The notes under the pieces are model-generated. The model searched no databases, was not told where the DNA came from, and worked only from the letters and a program-made list of their open reading frames with translations. DNA of 6,644 bases from Thermoplasmata archaeon (lineage in GTDB: Archaea > Thermoplasmatota > Thermoplasmata > Thermoplasmatales > Thermoplasmataceae), in contig JAJZOT010000093.1 of NCBI GenBank assembly GCA_021847855.1, forward strand, positions 1 to 6,644, in the 5' to 3' direction. Each line of letters opens with the position of its first letter. Position 1 is the stretch's first letter. The position numbers and the translations under genes were made by a program. This document shows positions 1-6,560 of this stretch, piece by piece.

Positions 1-1
1 G

Positions 2-1237
2 GATGAAGCCCATAACCTTCCCGATCTTGCCAGAAACGCATCATCTTTCAGAATCTCCATAAACCTCATAAATTCAGCTGAGAAAGAGAGCCTGGATTAT
101 GGGGATATTGAGCTTATGGAAAGAATACGATCTACAGATCTCATGGAGATGCTGAGAAACACCATAATGGATCTGATACGGGATCGCATGGGGGAAAAGG
201 AAGAGGTACGGATAAAATTCCAGGATCTCAGGGAAAACATGATGATTGCAAACTCCATGTCTTCCGAGAAATACAATAACCTCATCACATACCTGAGTAT
301 TTTTGGTGAATTTATTGCGGAAGAGAAGGAGAAAAAGGGACATGTTCCAAGATCTTCGGTATTCACACTTTCAAATTACCTGATGTCCTGGGAAACAGTG
401 GATGAAGAAAAGTTTGTGGCAGTGCTTTCCAGGCAGAGAAATGGACAGGTTGAAGCGTTCTGCATGGATCCGTCTGTTCTGCTCATTCCACTGAGAGAAT
501 CAAAAACAATACATATGTCTGGAACGCTGAGCCCAATTGACGTGTATCTGAATGTTACCGGTTTTCAGGACTCGTCCAGCAAGGTGATACCATATATGTT
601 TCCAAGGGATCATCTTTCAGTGATGTATTATGAAGGCACCACAACAAAGTACGATGAGTTTGATGCCACTGGTGCATCAAGGCTTTATGAACAGATAAAA
701 AGCTTAATATCTGAAATACGAAGAAATACCATAGTATTCTTCCCATCTTACAATGTTCTGCAGAGGATATACTCCATGGGATTTCCGTCGCGCATAATGG
801 TGGAGGAGAGGGGAAAGACGCAGTCGGATCTCATGGATATGATAAGTAATTTCAGGAAGGGTGGAAGAACACTTTTTGCAGTTTCTGGAGGAAGGATAGC
901 TGAAGGCATGAACTTTCCGGGGAACCAGCTTGAGTTTGTGATAATTGCCGGAATTCCCTACCCAAGGCCTGATGCCAAACAGGATTCCATATACCGTTAC
1001 TATGATCGGGTTTTCAGGAAGGGCTGGGAATATGCTGTAACATACCCCACCGTAATAAAGATCAAACAGGAGATAGGGAGGCTCATAAGAAATGAGAACG
1101 ATATAGGGATGGCAATGATACTGGACAAAAGGGCCAGATATTTTAAGAAATACATACCCGAAATGAAGTTGTCACAGGACCCACTGAAAGACTCTATGGA
1201 TTTTTTCAGGAATATATCTGGAATAAACAGTACATGA
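2..1237 (+). CDS. xpd: DNA repair helicase XPD (Rad3 family, superfamily 2), 5'-truncated by window edge
   Basis: This is the C-terminal 411 residues of a 5'-3' DNA helicase. The frame is open from base 2 and starts with the Walker B motif DEAHNLPD, so the true start lies upstream. Motif I and the four Fe-S cysteines, which precede DEAH in XPD, are outside the window. Counting from base 2, the Arch-domain segment spans about residues 10-165. HD2 follows with motif III (SGTLSP, near residue 173), motif IV (FFPSY, 731-763), motif V (SGGRIAEGMNFPG, 884-922) and motif VI (QEIGRLIR, 1067-1090). From memory, the order, spacing and sequence follow Thermoplasma acidophilum XPD closely, including GGR-EG-NFPG and the GWEY-V-YPT segment. 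XPD opens DNA at lesions in nucleotide excision repair; its archaeal partners are less certain. An internal Met at 116 could be mistaken for the start, but it lies inside the conserved protein. The ORF ends at TGA 1235-1237. The family is certain; orthology to XPD rather than another Rad3 paralogue is very likely. Confidence 0.93.
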   Translation, partial: DEAHNLPDLARNASSFRISINLINSAEKESLDYGDIELMERIRSTDLMEMLRNTIMDLIRDRMGEKEEVRIKFQDLRENMMIANSMSSEKYNNLITYLSIFGEFIAEEKEKKGHVPRSSVFTLSNYLMSWETVDEEKFVAVLSRQRNGQVEAFCMDPSVLLIPLRESKTIHMSGTLSPIDVYLNVTGFQDSSSKVIPYMFPRDHLSVMYYEGTTTKYDEFDATGASRLYEQIKSLISEIRRNTIVFFPSYNVLQRIYSMGFPSRIMVEERGKTQSDLMDMISNFRKGGRTLFAVSGGRIAEGMNFPGNQLEFVIIAGIPYPRPDAKQDSIYRYYDRVFRKGWEYAVTYPTVIKIKQEIGRLIRNENDIGMAMILDKRARYFKKYIPEMKLSQDPLKDSMDFFRNISGINST

Positions 1238-1261
1238 AAACTTTCGTTTAGCCCGGTGTGT

Positions 1262-1292
1262 AGCAAAATTATTATGAGTGTCTTTTATGGAG
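1262..1292 (+). promoter_or_regulatory. Possible promoter and weak ribosome-binding site for the ClC gene
   Basis: The 65-bp gap after xpd contains an AT-rich stretch, AAAATTATTAT (1265-1275), that could act as a TATA box. Its centre is about 33 bp before the ATG at 1303. A GGAG at 1289-1292, ten bases before the ATG, is a weak Shine-Dalgarno match. The alternative is read-through from xpd. Neither element is strong, so this is a placement guess. Confidence 0.3.
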
Positions 1293-1302
1293 TCGAGTTT
1301 GA

Positions 1303-3099
1303 ATGCGGGAAGGCAGGAACATCTTAAGTAAAATAAACAGATTATTGCTTTCCAAAAGCACAGCCAAATGGATCGTCGTTGGCATTTTTATAGGCATAAT
1401 TGCCGGTTTTGGTTCTCTTGTCCTTTACTTCAGCATCAAGCTTGTAACTGACTATCTCCTTGTTCCATTAACAGGCTTCACGCCACCTGTAAGTGGTGTT
1501 TCCGGAGGTGTTCCAAACTATGTGATAGGCCATTACAGGATGCTGCTCATTCCAGTCTCACTGGTGATTGGTGGACTGTTGTCTGGATTTATAGTCTACA
1601 GGTTTGCCCCTGAGGCGGAAGGACATGGGACAGATGCCGCCATCAGGGCATTTCATGAGAACAACGGTAAGATAAGAAGGAGAATACCCATTATCAAGCT
1701 GGTTGCCTCGGCCGTGACCATAGGGTCTGGAGGAAGTGCTGGCAGGGAGGGCCCCACCGCACAGATTGCAGCCGGCTTTGGTTCTTTTATAGCTGATACA
1801 TTCAGGATGAGTGACCATGACAGAAGGATTGCAATGGCTGCTGGAATAGGGGCAGGCATAGGTAGCATATTCATGGCTCCCCTTGGGGGTGCCCTTCTGA
1901 GCACTGAAATTCTTTACAGGCAGGATTTTGAAGTGGAGGCACTGATTCCAGCCATAATAGCTTCAGTTGTTGGATATTCTATCTTCGCATATCCTTTCCA
2001 TTATGTACCATTATTTACAATTCCACAGAACACATTACTCGGTTTTTCCCATCCTGAGGCGCTCATAGTATACCTGATGGTTGGCGTTCTGGCCGGACTT
2101 GGCGGGATATTATATGTGAGGGTATTTTATGGTGTCCAGAAACTCTTCTCCAGAATGAAACGTGTTTCGAAATATTTCAGGCCCGCAATTGGTGCACTGA
2201 TTGTAGGAATAATTGCAATGTTCTTCCCTGAGGTTCTTGGCCTGGGTTACGGCTGGGTCCAGCAGATCTTTTACAATAATCTCGTACTGTTGCCACTTTA
2301 CCTCCTTATAATATTGTTTTTCCTGAAAATTGTTGCAACATCCTTCACAATCGGATCCGGTGGATCGGGAGGCGTGTTTGCACCCGGAATAGTCACCGGG
2401 GCTTTCATGGGTGCAGCCATAGGCATAGTGATCCATCCGTTCTTTCCATTTCTCAATGTTACGGAAATTACAATCGTATGCATGATAGCATTCTTTGGTG
2501 GTGTCTCCAAGGCCCCAATTTCAGTGTTAATAATGGGTACGGAGATGACAGGTGGATTTGCTCTTTTCCTTCCCCTCATGCTCTCTACAACTGTCGCCTA
2601 TTTCGTATCGGGAATGAAAAATTCCATCTACAGTGCCCAGGTTAAAGACAGGGCAGCTTCTCCTGCACACAAACTTGAGTACGACAAACCAATAATGGAT
2701 GATGTTCCTGTCTCAGACGCCATGAGAAGTGATTATCCTTTTGTGGAACCGGAACAGACTATTAAGGAAGCCATTGAAATCATAAGGGGTTCAAAAACGA
2801 AGAGTGTGGTTGTAAAGCTGAACGAAAAACTAAACGGTCTCCTTTCAATAGAGGGGATTCCGGGAGATGTGGATTATTCCACGTCCCTTGTACGCGATTA
2901 TATGAATCCGGATCCGGAAACCATATCTCCCCAGGAAAACATCCATGACGCACTTGACATCCTCACAAAGGTACCCAGCGGTAAGCTTGTTGTGGTGGAC
3001 AGTGACATGGATGTTTTAGGCACCATCGGATTTACGGAAATTGCAGATGCATACAATCGTGAGATCAGGAGAATAAAGAAATTGAAACAAAACGAATGA
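1303..3099 (+). CDS. ClC-family chloride channel/transporter with two C-terminal CBS domains
   Basis: This 598-residue polytopic membrane protein moves chloride across the cytoplasmic membrane. The start is fixed because an in-frame TGA lies immediately before ATG 1303. The first helix begins near residue 23. Family signatures appear in order. GHGTD (107-111) sits where E. coli ClC has GSGIP. GREGP (147-151) holds the external gating glutamate, E149. The segment FMAPLGG...TEILYR (about 191-206) follows. GGVFAP (356-361) and Y443 in the IYSAQ segment match the chloride-coordinating Phe and Tyr. Residues from about 467 to the end form two CBS motifs (about 467-525 and 529-590), which in this family bind adenine nucleotides or otherwise gate the pore. 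At the E. coli Glu203 position there is isoleucine (I203), so proton coupling is uncertain and the protein could be a channel or an antiporter. Length is normal for a ClC with CBS domains. It lies 65 bp after xpd and 50 bp before the acetyltransferase gene, with no functional link evident. Confidence 0.95.
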   Translation: MREGRNILSKINRLLLSKSTAKWIVVGIFIGIIAGFGSLVLYFSIKLVTDYLLVPLTGFTPPVSGVSGGVPNYVIGHYRMLLIPVSLVIGGLLSGFIVYRFAPEAEGHGTDAAIRAFHENNGKIRRRIPIIKLVASAVTIGSGGSAGREGPTAQIAAGFGSFIADTFRMSDHDRRIAMAAGIGAGIGSIFMAPLGGALLSTEILYRQDFEVEALIPAIIASVVGYSIFAYPFHYVPLFTIPQNTLLGFSHPEALIVYLMVGVLAGLGGILYVRVFYGVQKLFSRMKRVSKYFRPAIGALIVGIIAMFFPEVLGLGYGWVQQIFYNNLVLLPLYLLIILFFLKIVATSFTIGSGGSGGVFAPGIVTGAFMGAAIGIVIHPFFPFLNVTEITIVCMIAFFGGVSKAPISVLIMGTEMTGGFALFLPLMLSTTVAYFVSGMKNSIYSAQVKDRAASPAHKLEYDKPIMDDVPVSDAMRSDYPFVEPEQTIKEAIEIIRGSKTKSVVVKLNEKLNGLLSIEGIPGDVDYSTSLVRDYMNPDPETISPQENIHDALDILTKVPSGKLVVVDSDMDVLGTIGFTEIADAYNREIRRIKKLKQNE

Positions 3100-3110
3100 G
3101 ATCACCGTAA

Positions 3111-3118
3111 TATATAAA
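3111..3118 (+). promoter_or_regulatory. TATA box of the acetyltransferase gene
   Basis: TATATAAA lies in the 50-bp gap between the ClC stop and the ATG at 3150. It matches the archaeal TATA-box consensus. A start site about 26 bp downstream of its centre would fall near 3141, leaving a very short leader. GAGAGG at 3132-3137 would then lie outside the message, unless transcription starts earlier. The box suggests independent transcription from the ClC gene. Confidence 0.55.
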
Positions 3119-3149
3119 TTCATGAAGAAATGAGAGGAACATATAATAT

Positions 3150-3608
3150 ATGGTAACCACAAATTCAGATATTGGAACTGTCAGGACATTCAATGTCAGA
3201 GATGTGGACAGGATACTTGAAATTGCAGGAAAATCACTTTCGGAGTACTACTCGGGAAGCCTTTTTATGGACCTGTTCCAGACGTGGCCAGAAGGTTTTT
3301 TTGTCTACACCCTGAACGAAAAAGTTGTGGGATTTCTTGTGGGATCCAAGTTTTCACAGACTGAGGCCAGGATACTTATTCTGGCAATAGATGAGAGATA
3401 CAGGCATATGGGTTTTGGAAGGGCTCTTCTTTCCTCCTTCGTAAAGGTATGCGAAATGGAGAACCTCATGAGCATGAGGCTCGAGGTACGGACAGACAAT
3501 AATGACGCAATTAAATTCTATAAAAAAAATGGATTTGTTGTAACATCCACGCTCAAGGGGTATTACAGTGATCTATCTGATGCATACCTTATGTGGCGCA
3601 TCATTTAG
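3150..3608 (+). CDS. rimI: RimI/Ard1-type protein N-acetyltransferase (GNAT fold)
   Basis: This 152-residue single-domain GNAT enzyme is predicted to transfer acetyl from acetyl-CoA to protein N-termini in the cytoplasm. An in-frame TAA at 3144-3146 rules out a longer N-terminus. The acetyl-CoA pyrophosphate loop (motif A) is RHMGFG at residues 85-90, matching R/Q-x-x-G-x-G. LEVR (111-114) and NNDAIKFYKKNGF (117-129) form motif B. E112 and Y124 are spaced like the catalytic Glu103 and Tyr115 of Salmonella RimI. GYY (137-139) and DAYLM (144-148) match the C-terminal substrate-binding end seen in archaeal Ard1. In archaea this family acts broadly on many N-termini rather than only on ribosomal protein S18, so the symbol rimI marks the family, not the substrate. 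It has its own TATA box and ends 10 bp from the convergent mat gene. A run of eight A (3522-3529) lies in the codons just after Y124, but the frame is intact. Confidence 0.88.
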   Translation: MVTTNSDIGTVRTFNVRDVDRILEIAGKSLSEYYSGSLFMDLFQTWPEGFFVYTLNEKVVGFLVGSKFSQTEARILILAIDERYRHMGFGRALLSSFVKVCEMENLMSMRLEVRTDNNDAIKFYKKNGFVVTSTLKGYYSDLSDAYLMWRII

Positions 3609-3618
3609 ACCATTTCGT

Positions 3619-4824
3619 TTAGAAAACTGAGATTTTTCCCTCAACAAACAGGTTTGTCAGATCACTTATGTGCTGAAGCCTGTCGTCAGCTATTGCAGTT
3701 ATGTTATTCTTATGCTTTGATGGATCAACACCATCAGCGTATATCACCTGTATACTTGCCACATGAGGATCGTCTATTCTTCTTCCTATCTGTGATACGA
3801 TTCGCACCATGACCTCTTTAATATCTCCGCCCTCTTCCTTGACAATATCATTTGCGATTATATTGGACATGACGTTATAGAGTTTCCCGACATGTGTTAC
3901 AGGGTTCTTTCCGGCTGCGGCCTCCATGCTCATTGGCCTGTATGGTGTTATGATGCCTGTCACACGATTTCCCCTCCCTACAGATCCATCGTCTCCGTTC
4001 TCCATTGAAAGTCCTGTCACGGTGAGATATTCCCCTACTTTCTTTCCATCTTCCTCATCTGCTGTGTTGATGAAAACTTTAACTTCCTTGTCTGTCTGTT
4101 TTGCTGCATGATTCCTTACGATCTCCTTCAGTTCATCCTTGATTGAGAAATATTCATCCGCATTGCTGACAAACTTGTCCACGTATGCAGCTGCTATTGT
4201 GAGGTTAATCACATCCTTCTGCCTGAACCCCATGACCTTTATGTCGTATCCTATTGCGGGCATTTTTGTCTTGAATTCCCTGCCATTGAGAAGTTTTTCC
4301 GTACTCAGAACAAGGTTCTCGGTATCAGAAAACGGTGCAAATCCAACACCAAATGATGTGTCGTTTGACCTGAGCTTGCTTGTATCGTATACATCAATAA
4401 GATCGACAGAACCATGTCCAATTCTGCAGTCGATCATAACGTCCGCATCGAAGTCGAGATGCTTGAAATCTCCTTTAAGGAATTCCTTTGTCGCCTTTGT
4501 GGCTATTGACTTGAATGGTATTCTGTCATTTCCCACCTTGGTAGTTGCTCTTCCGCTCAGCAGGATATATGTAGGTTCAAGCACAAGACCTCCACCGAAT
4601 TTTGGTGCAGATTGTCCACCCACAACCTCGACCTGATCTGTGTTATGATGCAGAATTTTTCCATATTCCTTAAGGTAATACCTGCTCAGGGATCGGCTTA
4701 CTGCCTCAGCGATTCCATCGGATACGCTGTCAGGGTGCCCTATACCTTTTCTTTCCACCAGTTCCACTTCCCTCTCCACCGTGGCTGTCTGTTTGAGACT
4801 CTCTACTGAAATATTTCTTACCAT
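3619..4824 (-). CDS. mat: S-adenosylmethionine synthetase, archaeal type (methionine adenosyltransferase)
   Basis: This 401-residue cytosolic enzyme makes S-adenosylmethionine from ATP and methionine. It belongs to the archaeal AdoMet synthetase family, which is divergent from bacterial MetK. From memory it follows the Methanocaldococcus jannaschii enzyme end to end. Signatures are [10 protein letters not shown] (24-33), [12 protein letters not shown] (59-70), [10 protein letters not shown] (278-287), [19 protein letters not shown] (293-311), and the C-terminal VEGKISVF. The frame stays open upstream to an ATG at 4896. I chose the ATG at 4822-4824 because MVRNISVES matches the usual archaeal N-terminus, GGAAGAGG stands seven bases before it, and the extra 24 codons would run through the AT-rich promoter. 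The gene converges on rimI with 10 bp between stops and diverges from purH. SAM feeds methylation and radical-SAM chemistry, so the gene is probably essential and well expressed. Confidence 0.96.
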   Translation of the reverse strand: MVRNISVESLKQTATVEREVELVERKGIGHPDSVSDGIAEAVSRSLSRYYLKEYGKILHHNTDQVEVVGGQSAPKFGGGLVLEPTYILLSGRATTKVGNDRIPFKSIATKATKEFLKGDFKHLDFDADVMIDCRIGHGSVDLIDVYDTSKLRSNDTSFGVGFAPFSDTENLVLSTEKLLNGREFKTKMPAIGYDIKVMGFRQKDVINLTIAAAYVDKFVSNADEYFSIKDELKEIVRNHAAKQTDKEVKVFINTADEEDGKKVGEYLTVTGLSMENGDDGSVGRGNRVTGIITPYRPMSMEAAAGKNPVTHVGKLYNVMSNIIANDIVKEEGGDIKEVMVRIVSQIGRRIDDPHVASIQVIYADGVDPSKHKNNITAIADDRLQHISDLTNLFVEGKISVF

Positions 4825-4831
4825 TATTGTG

Positions 4832-4839
4832 CCTCTTCC
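4832..4839 (-). promoter_or_regulatory. Shine-Dalgarno site of mat, decides the start
   Basis: On the minus strand GGAAGAGG ends seven bases before the ATG at 4824, a good match to the archaeal anti-Shine-Dalgarno. It supports translation from 4824 rather than from the in-frame ATG at 4896. Confidence 0.6.
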
Positions 4840-4845
4840 AGACCC

Positions 4846-4873
4846 TATATAAGTATAATAATAAAATTTTTGT
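4846..4873 (-). promoter_or_regulatory. AT-rich core promoter of mat
   Basis: Read on the minus strand, this stretch contains AATAAAATTTTTATTATTA-like sequence followed by CTTATATA, 22-49 bp upstream of the mat ATG. Two overlapping TATA candidates are visible. The distal one (about 4862-4873) would leave the ribosome-binding site in the message. The proximal one (4846-4853) would give an almost leaderless transcript. Which is used cannot be settled from sequence. Confidence 0.5.
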
Positions 4874-4908
4874 AGGTGAGCAGGGAAAATTACCAAGCTG
4901 TTATGATT

Positions 4909-4939
4909 ATTACTGTCAGTAATTTATTGCATACAGTAA
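4909..4939. promoter_or_regulatory. 15-bp palindrome plus extra half-site between mat and purH (candidate operator)
   Basis: ATTACTG-T-CAGTAAT (4909-4923) is a perfect inverted repeat with 7-bp arms and a one-base centre. A further CAGTAA lies at 4934-4939, 17 bp after the first copy in the same orientation. The site is 85-115 bp upstream of the mat start and 53-83 bp upstream of the purH start, just upstream of the putative purH TATA box. Such a position suits an activator or a shared regulator. No regulator is encoded in the window and I do not recognise the motif, so operator function is inference. Confidence 0.4.
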
Positions 4940-4963
4940 CATGATTTCAATAATCGGCAAATG

Positions 4964-4970
4964 TTTTATC
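4964..4970 (+). promoter_or_regulatory. Putative TATA box of purH
   Basis: TTTTATC is centred about 25 bp before the ATG at 4992. That spacing would put the transcription start at or next to this ATG, giving a leaderless message. No Shine-Dalgarno sequence precedes 4992, which fits. An alternative weaker box, AATTTATT (4921-4928), would start transcription near 4950. Confidence 0.4.
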
Positions 4971-4991
4971 ATGCGTAATTATAGCATATCA

Positions 4992-6494
4992 ATGAGAGCA
5001 CTTTTCAGCGTTTATGACAAGTCCGGCCTTGAGCAGTTCCTGAAGCATTCCCAGAATTACATTGAGGAGGTTTATGCCACAGGAGGTACACTGAAATTCC
5101 TTAATGATAAGGGGTTTGAGGTGAAAAATACCCAGGATATCACAGGTTTCCAGGAGCTTCTCAATGGAAGGGTAAAGACGCTTCATCCAGATCTATTTGC
5201 GGGCATACTCTCTACAAGAGATGATGCATCAAAGAACGAACTCCAGTCACATGGGATAAAGGAATTTGATCTTGTGGTTTCCAACCTGTATCCATTTGAA
5301 GAAGCCTCCAGGTCCGGAGACACTGGAAGGATGATAGAGAATATAGATATAGGTGGTGTGTCTCTTCTCAGGGCTGCAGCCAAGAACTTCCACCATGTTA
5401 CTGTTGCATCCTCACCCAACGACTACGATCTCATCATCAATGAACTGAACAGCACAGGCAAAGTAAGCCTGGAAACTAGAAAATTGCTGGCTATGAGAAC
5501 ATTTTCCCGTGTTGCATCCTACGACATAAACATTTATAACTCAATGTACAGAAACTTGTTTGAGAGCGTTCCGAACTCACTGTTTGTCAGAGGCATAAAG
5601 GGAAGAGAACTCCGATATGGAGAAAATCCTGATCAGAAAGGATATCTTTATTCGGACGGGACAAAATCCGGAATTGCAAATTCCCAGCAGTTACAGGGAA
5701 AGGACCTCTCCTACAACAACCTCCTTGATGCAAATTCTGCATATGAGACCGCCATGGAGTTTGATAGAACGGTTGTTGTGGTCATGAAACACAATACCCC
5801 ATGTGGTGTGTGCCAGAATGAGGATCTTGCAATAGCCATGGAAAGGGCAGTTGATGCCGATAAGGAAAGTGCATATGGATCTGTTATTGCCATGAACAGG
5901 GAAATGACGGCTTCTGCTGCATCAAAAATTTCAAAGCTCTTTGTTGAAGTTCTTGTTGCTCCTTCCTACTCCAGCGAAGCACTTGAGATTCTATCAAAAA
6001 AGAAGAACCTCAGGATACTCAAGGTTAACATGGATAGGGATGAATCTCTGAGAATAAGATCTATATCCAACGGTTTCCTTGTTCAGAGTCCACTGACATC
6101 CAGTTTTGAAAAGCTTGAGTTGAGATCTGGATCTCCATGCAGTCCTGAACAGCTTGAGGATCTACTTTTTTCATGGAGGGTTGTAACACACTGCAGGAGC
6201 AATGCCATAGTTCTAGCGAAGGACATGGTTACCACAGGAATAGGAGCAGGGCAGACCTCAAGAATTGAGGCTCTCAGGATAGCAGTAGAAAGATCTGGTA
6301 ACAGATCTGCCGGTTCTGTCCTTGCATCTGATGCATTCTTCCCCTTTGAAGACAATGTTGAACTTGCTGGTAAATCAGGGATCTCGGCCATAATCCAACC
6401 GGGAGGTTCAATACGCGACCCTGAGGTCATATCCATGGCTTCTGAACTTGGAATTTCCATGTACTTTACGGGAAAACGTGTTTTTCTGCACTAA
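4992..6494 (+). CDS. purH: Bifunctional AICAR formyltransferase / IMP cyclohydrolase PurH
   Basis: This enzyme carries out the last two steps of de novo IMP synthesis: formylation of AICAR to FAICAR using a 10-formyl folate, then ring closure to IMP. With the start at 4992 it has 500 residues, slightly short of the bacterial norm but complete. The N-terminal MGS-like cyclohydrolase domain shows ATGGT, GRVKTLHP with K62, NLYPFE with Y100, and ENIDIGG...LRAAAKN with D119 and K131. These correspond to human K66, Y104, D125 and K137. The transformylase domain shows KHNTPCG with the catalytic pair K266-H267, SNAIV with N404 (human N431), GAGQ.SR, ASDAFFPF, QPGGSIRD and the terminal FTGKRVFLH. The frame continues upstream to ATGs at 4971 and 4941, but the family starts at MRALFSV, and 4992 sits correctly after a TATA-like box. 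It is divergent from mat. Many archaea use PurP and PurO instead, so the fused bacterial form is notable here. Confidence 0.96.
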   Translation: MRALFSVYDKSGLEQFLKHSQNYIEEVYATGGTLKFLNDKGFEVKNTQDITGFQELLNGRVKTLHPDLFAGILSTRDDASKNELQSHGIKEFDLVVSNLYPFEEASRSGDTGRMIENIDIGGVSLLRAAAKNFHHVTVASSPNDYDLIINELNSTGKVSLETRKLLAMRTFSRVASYDINIYNSMYRNLFESVPNSLFVRGIKGRELRYGENPDQKGYLYSDGTKSGIANSQQLQGKDLSYNNLLDANSAYETAMEFDRTVVVVMKHNTPCGVCQNEDLAIAMERAVDADKESAYGSVIAMNREMTASAASKISKLFVEVLVAPSYSSEALEILSKKKNLRILKVNMDRDESLRIRSISNGFLVQSPLTSSFEKLELRSGSPCSPEQLEDLLFSWRVVTHCRSNAIVLAKDMVTTGIGAGQTSRIEALRIAVERSGNRSAGSVLASDAFFPFEDNVELAGKSGISAIIQPGGSIRDPEVISMASELGISMYFTGKRVFLH

Positions 6495-6519
6495 AATTTA
6501 ATCTTGACTGCGTTAAACC

Positions 6520-6540
6520 CTCTATTTTTACATATCTTTC
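6520..6540 (+). terminator. Possible T-rich terminator after purH
   Basis: The 66-bp gap between the convergent purH and right-edge genes contains TCTATTTTTACATATCTTTC, with a run of five T at 6525-6529 on the purH-sense strand. Archaeal transcription often ends at such T-rich tracts without a hairpin. I see no stem-loop. The call rests on base composition and position only. Confidence 0.3.
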
Positions 6541-6560
6541 CAATGTATTGTTCTCCTCAG

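Noticed and set aside
884..922. Asn instead of Asp in XPD motif V (EGMNF against EGIDF)
   Set aside because: From memory Thermoplasma acidophilum XPD has the same EG-NFPG form, so this is a lineage feature, not a defect.
2110..2436. 108-codon minus-strand open frame inside the ClC gene
   Set aside because: It is antisense to conserved ClC transmembrane coding sequence including the GGVFAP region, and its translation looks random.
3522..3529. Run of eight A inside rimI as a possible frameshift or slippage site
   Set aside because: The frame is intact on both sides with conserved GNAT residues before and after, so there is no sign of recoding or error.
4139..4636. 165-codon plus-strand open frame
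   Set aside because: It lies fully antisense to the well-conserved mat gene, has serine- and proline-rich low-complexity content typical of a shadow frame, and has no family resemblance.
4825..4896. 24-residue N-terminal extension of mat from ATG 4896
   Set aside because: It crosses the AT-rich promoter and Shine-Dalgarno sequence, and the family N-terminus matches the ATG at 4824.
4941..4991. 17-residue N-terminal extension of PurH from ATG 4941
   Set aside because: PurH proteins start at the MRALFSV strand, the extension has no conserved match, and the TATA-like box lies within it. Kept only as an alternative start.
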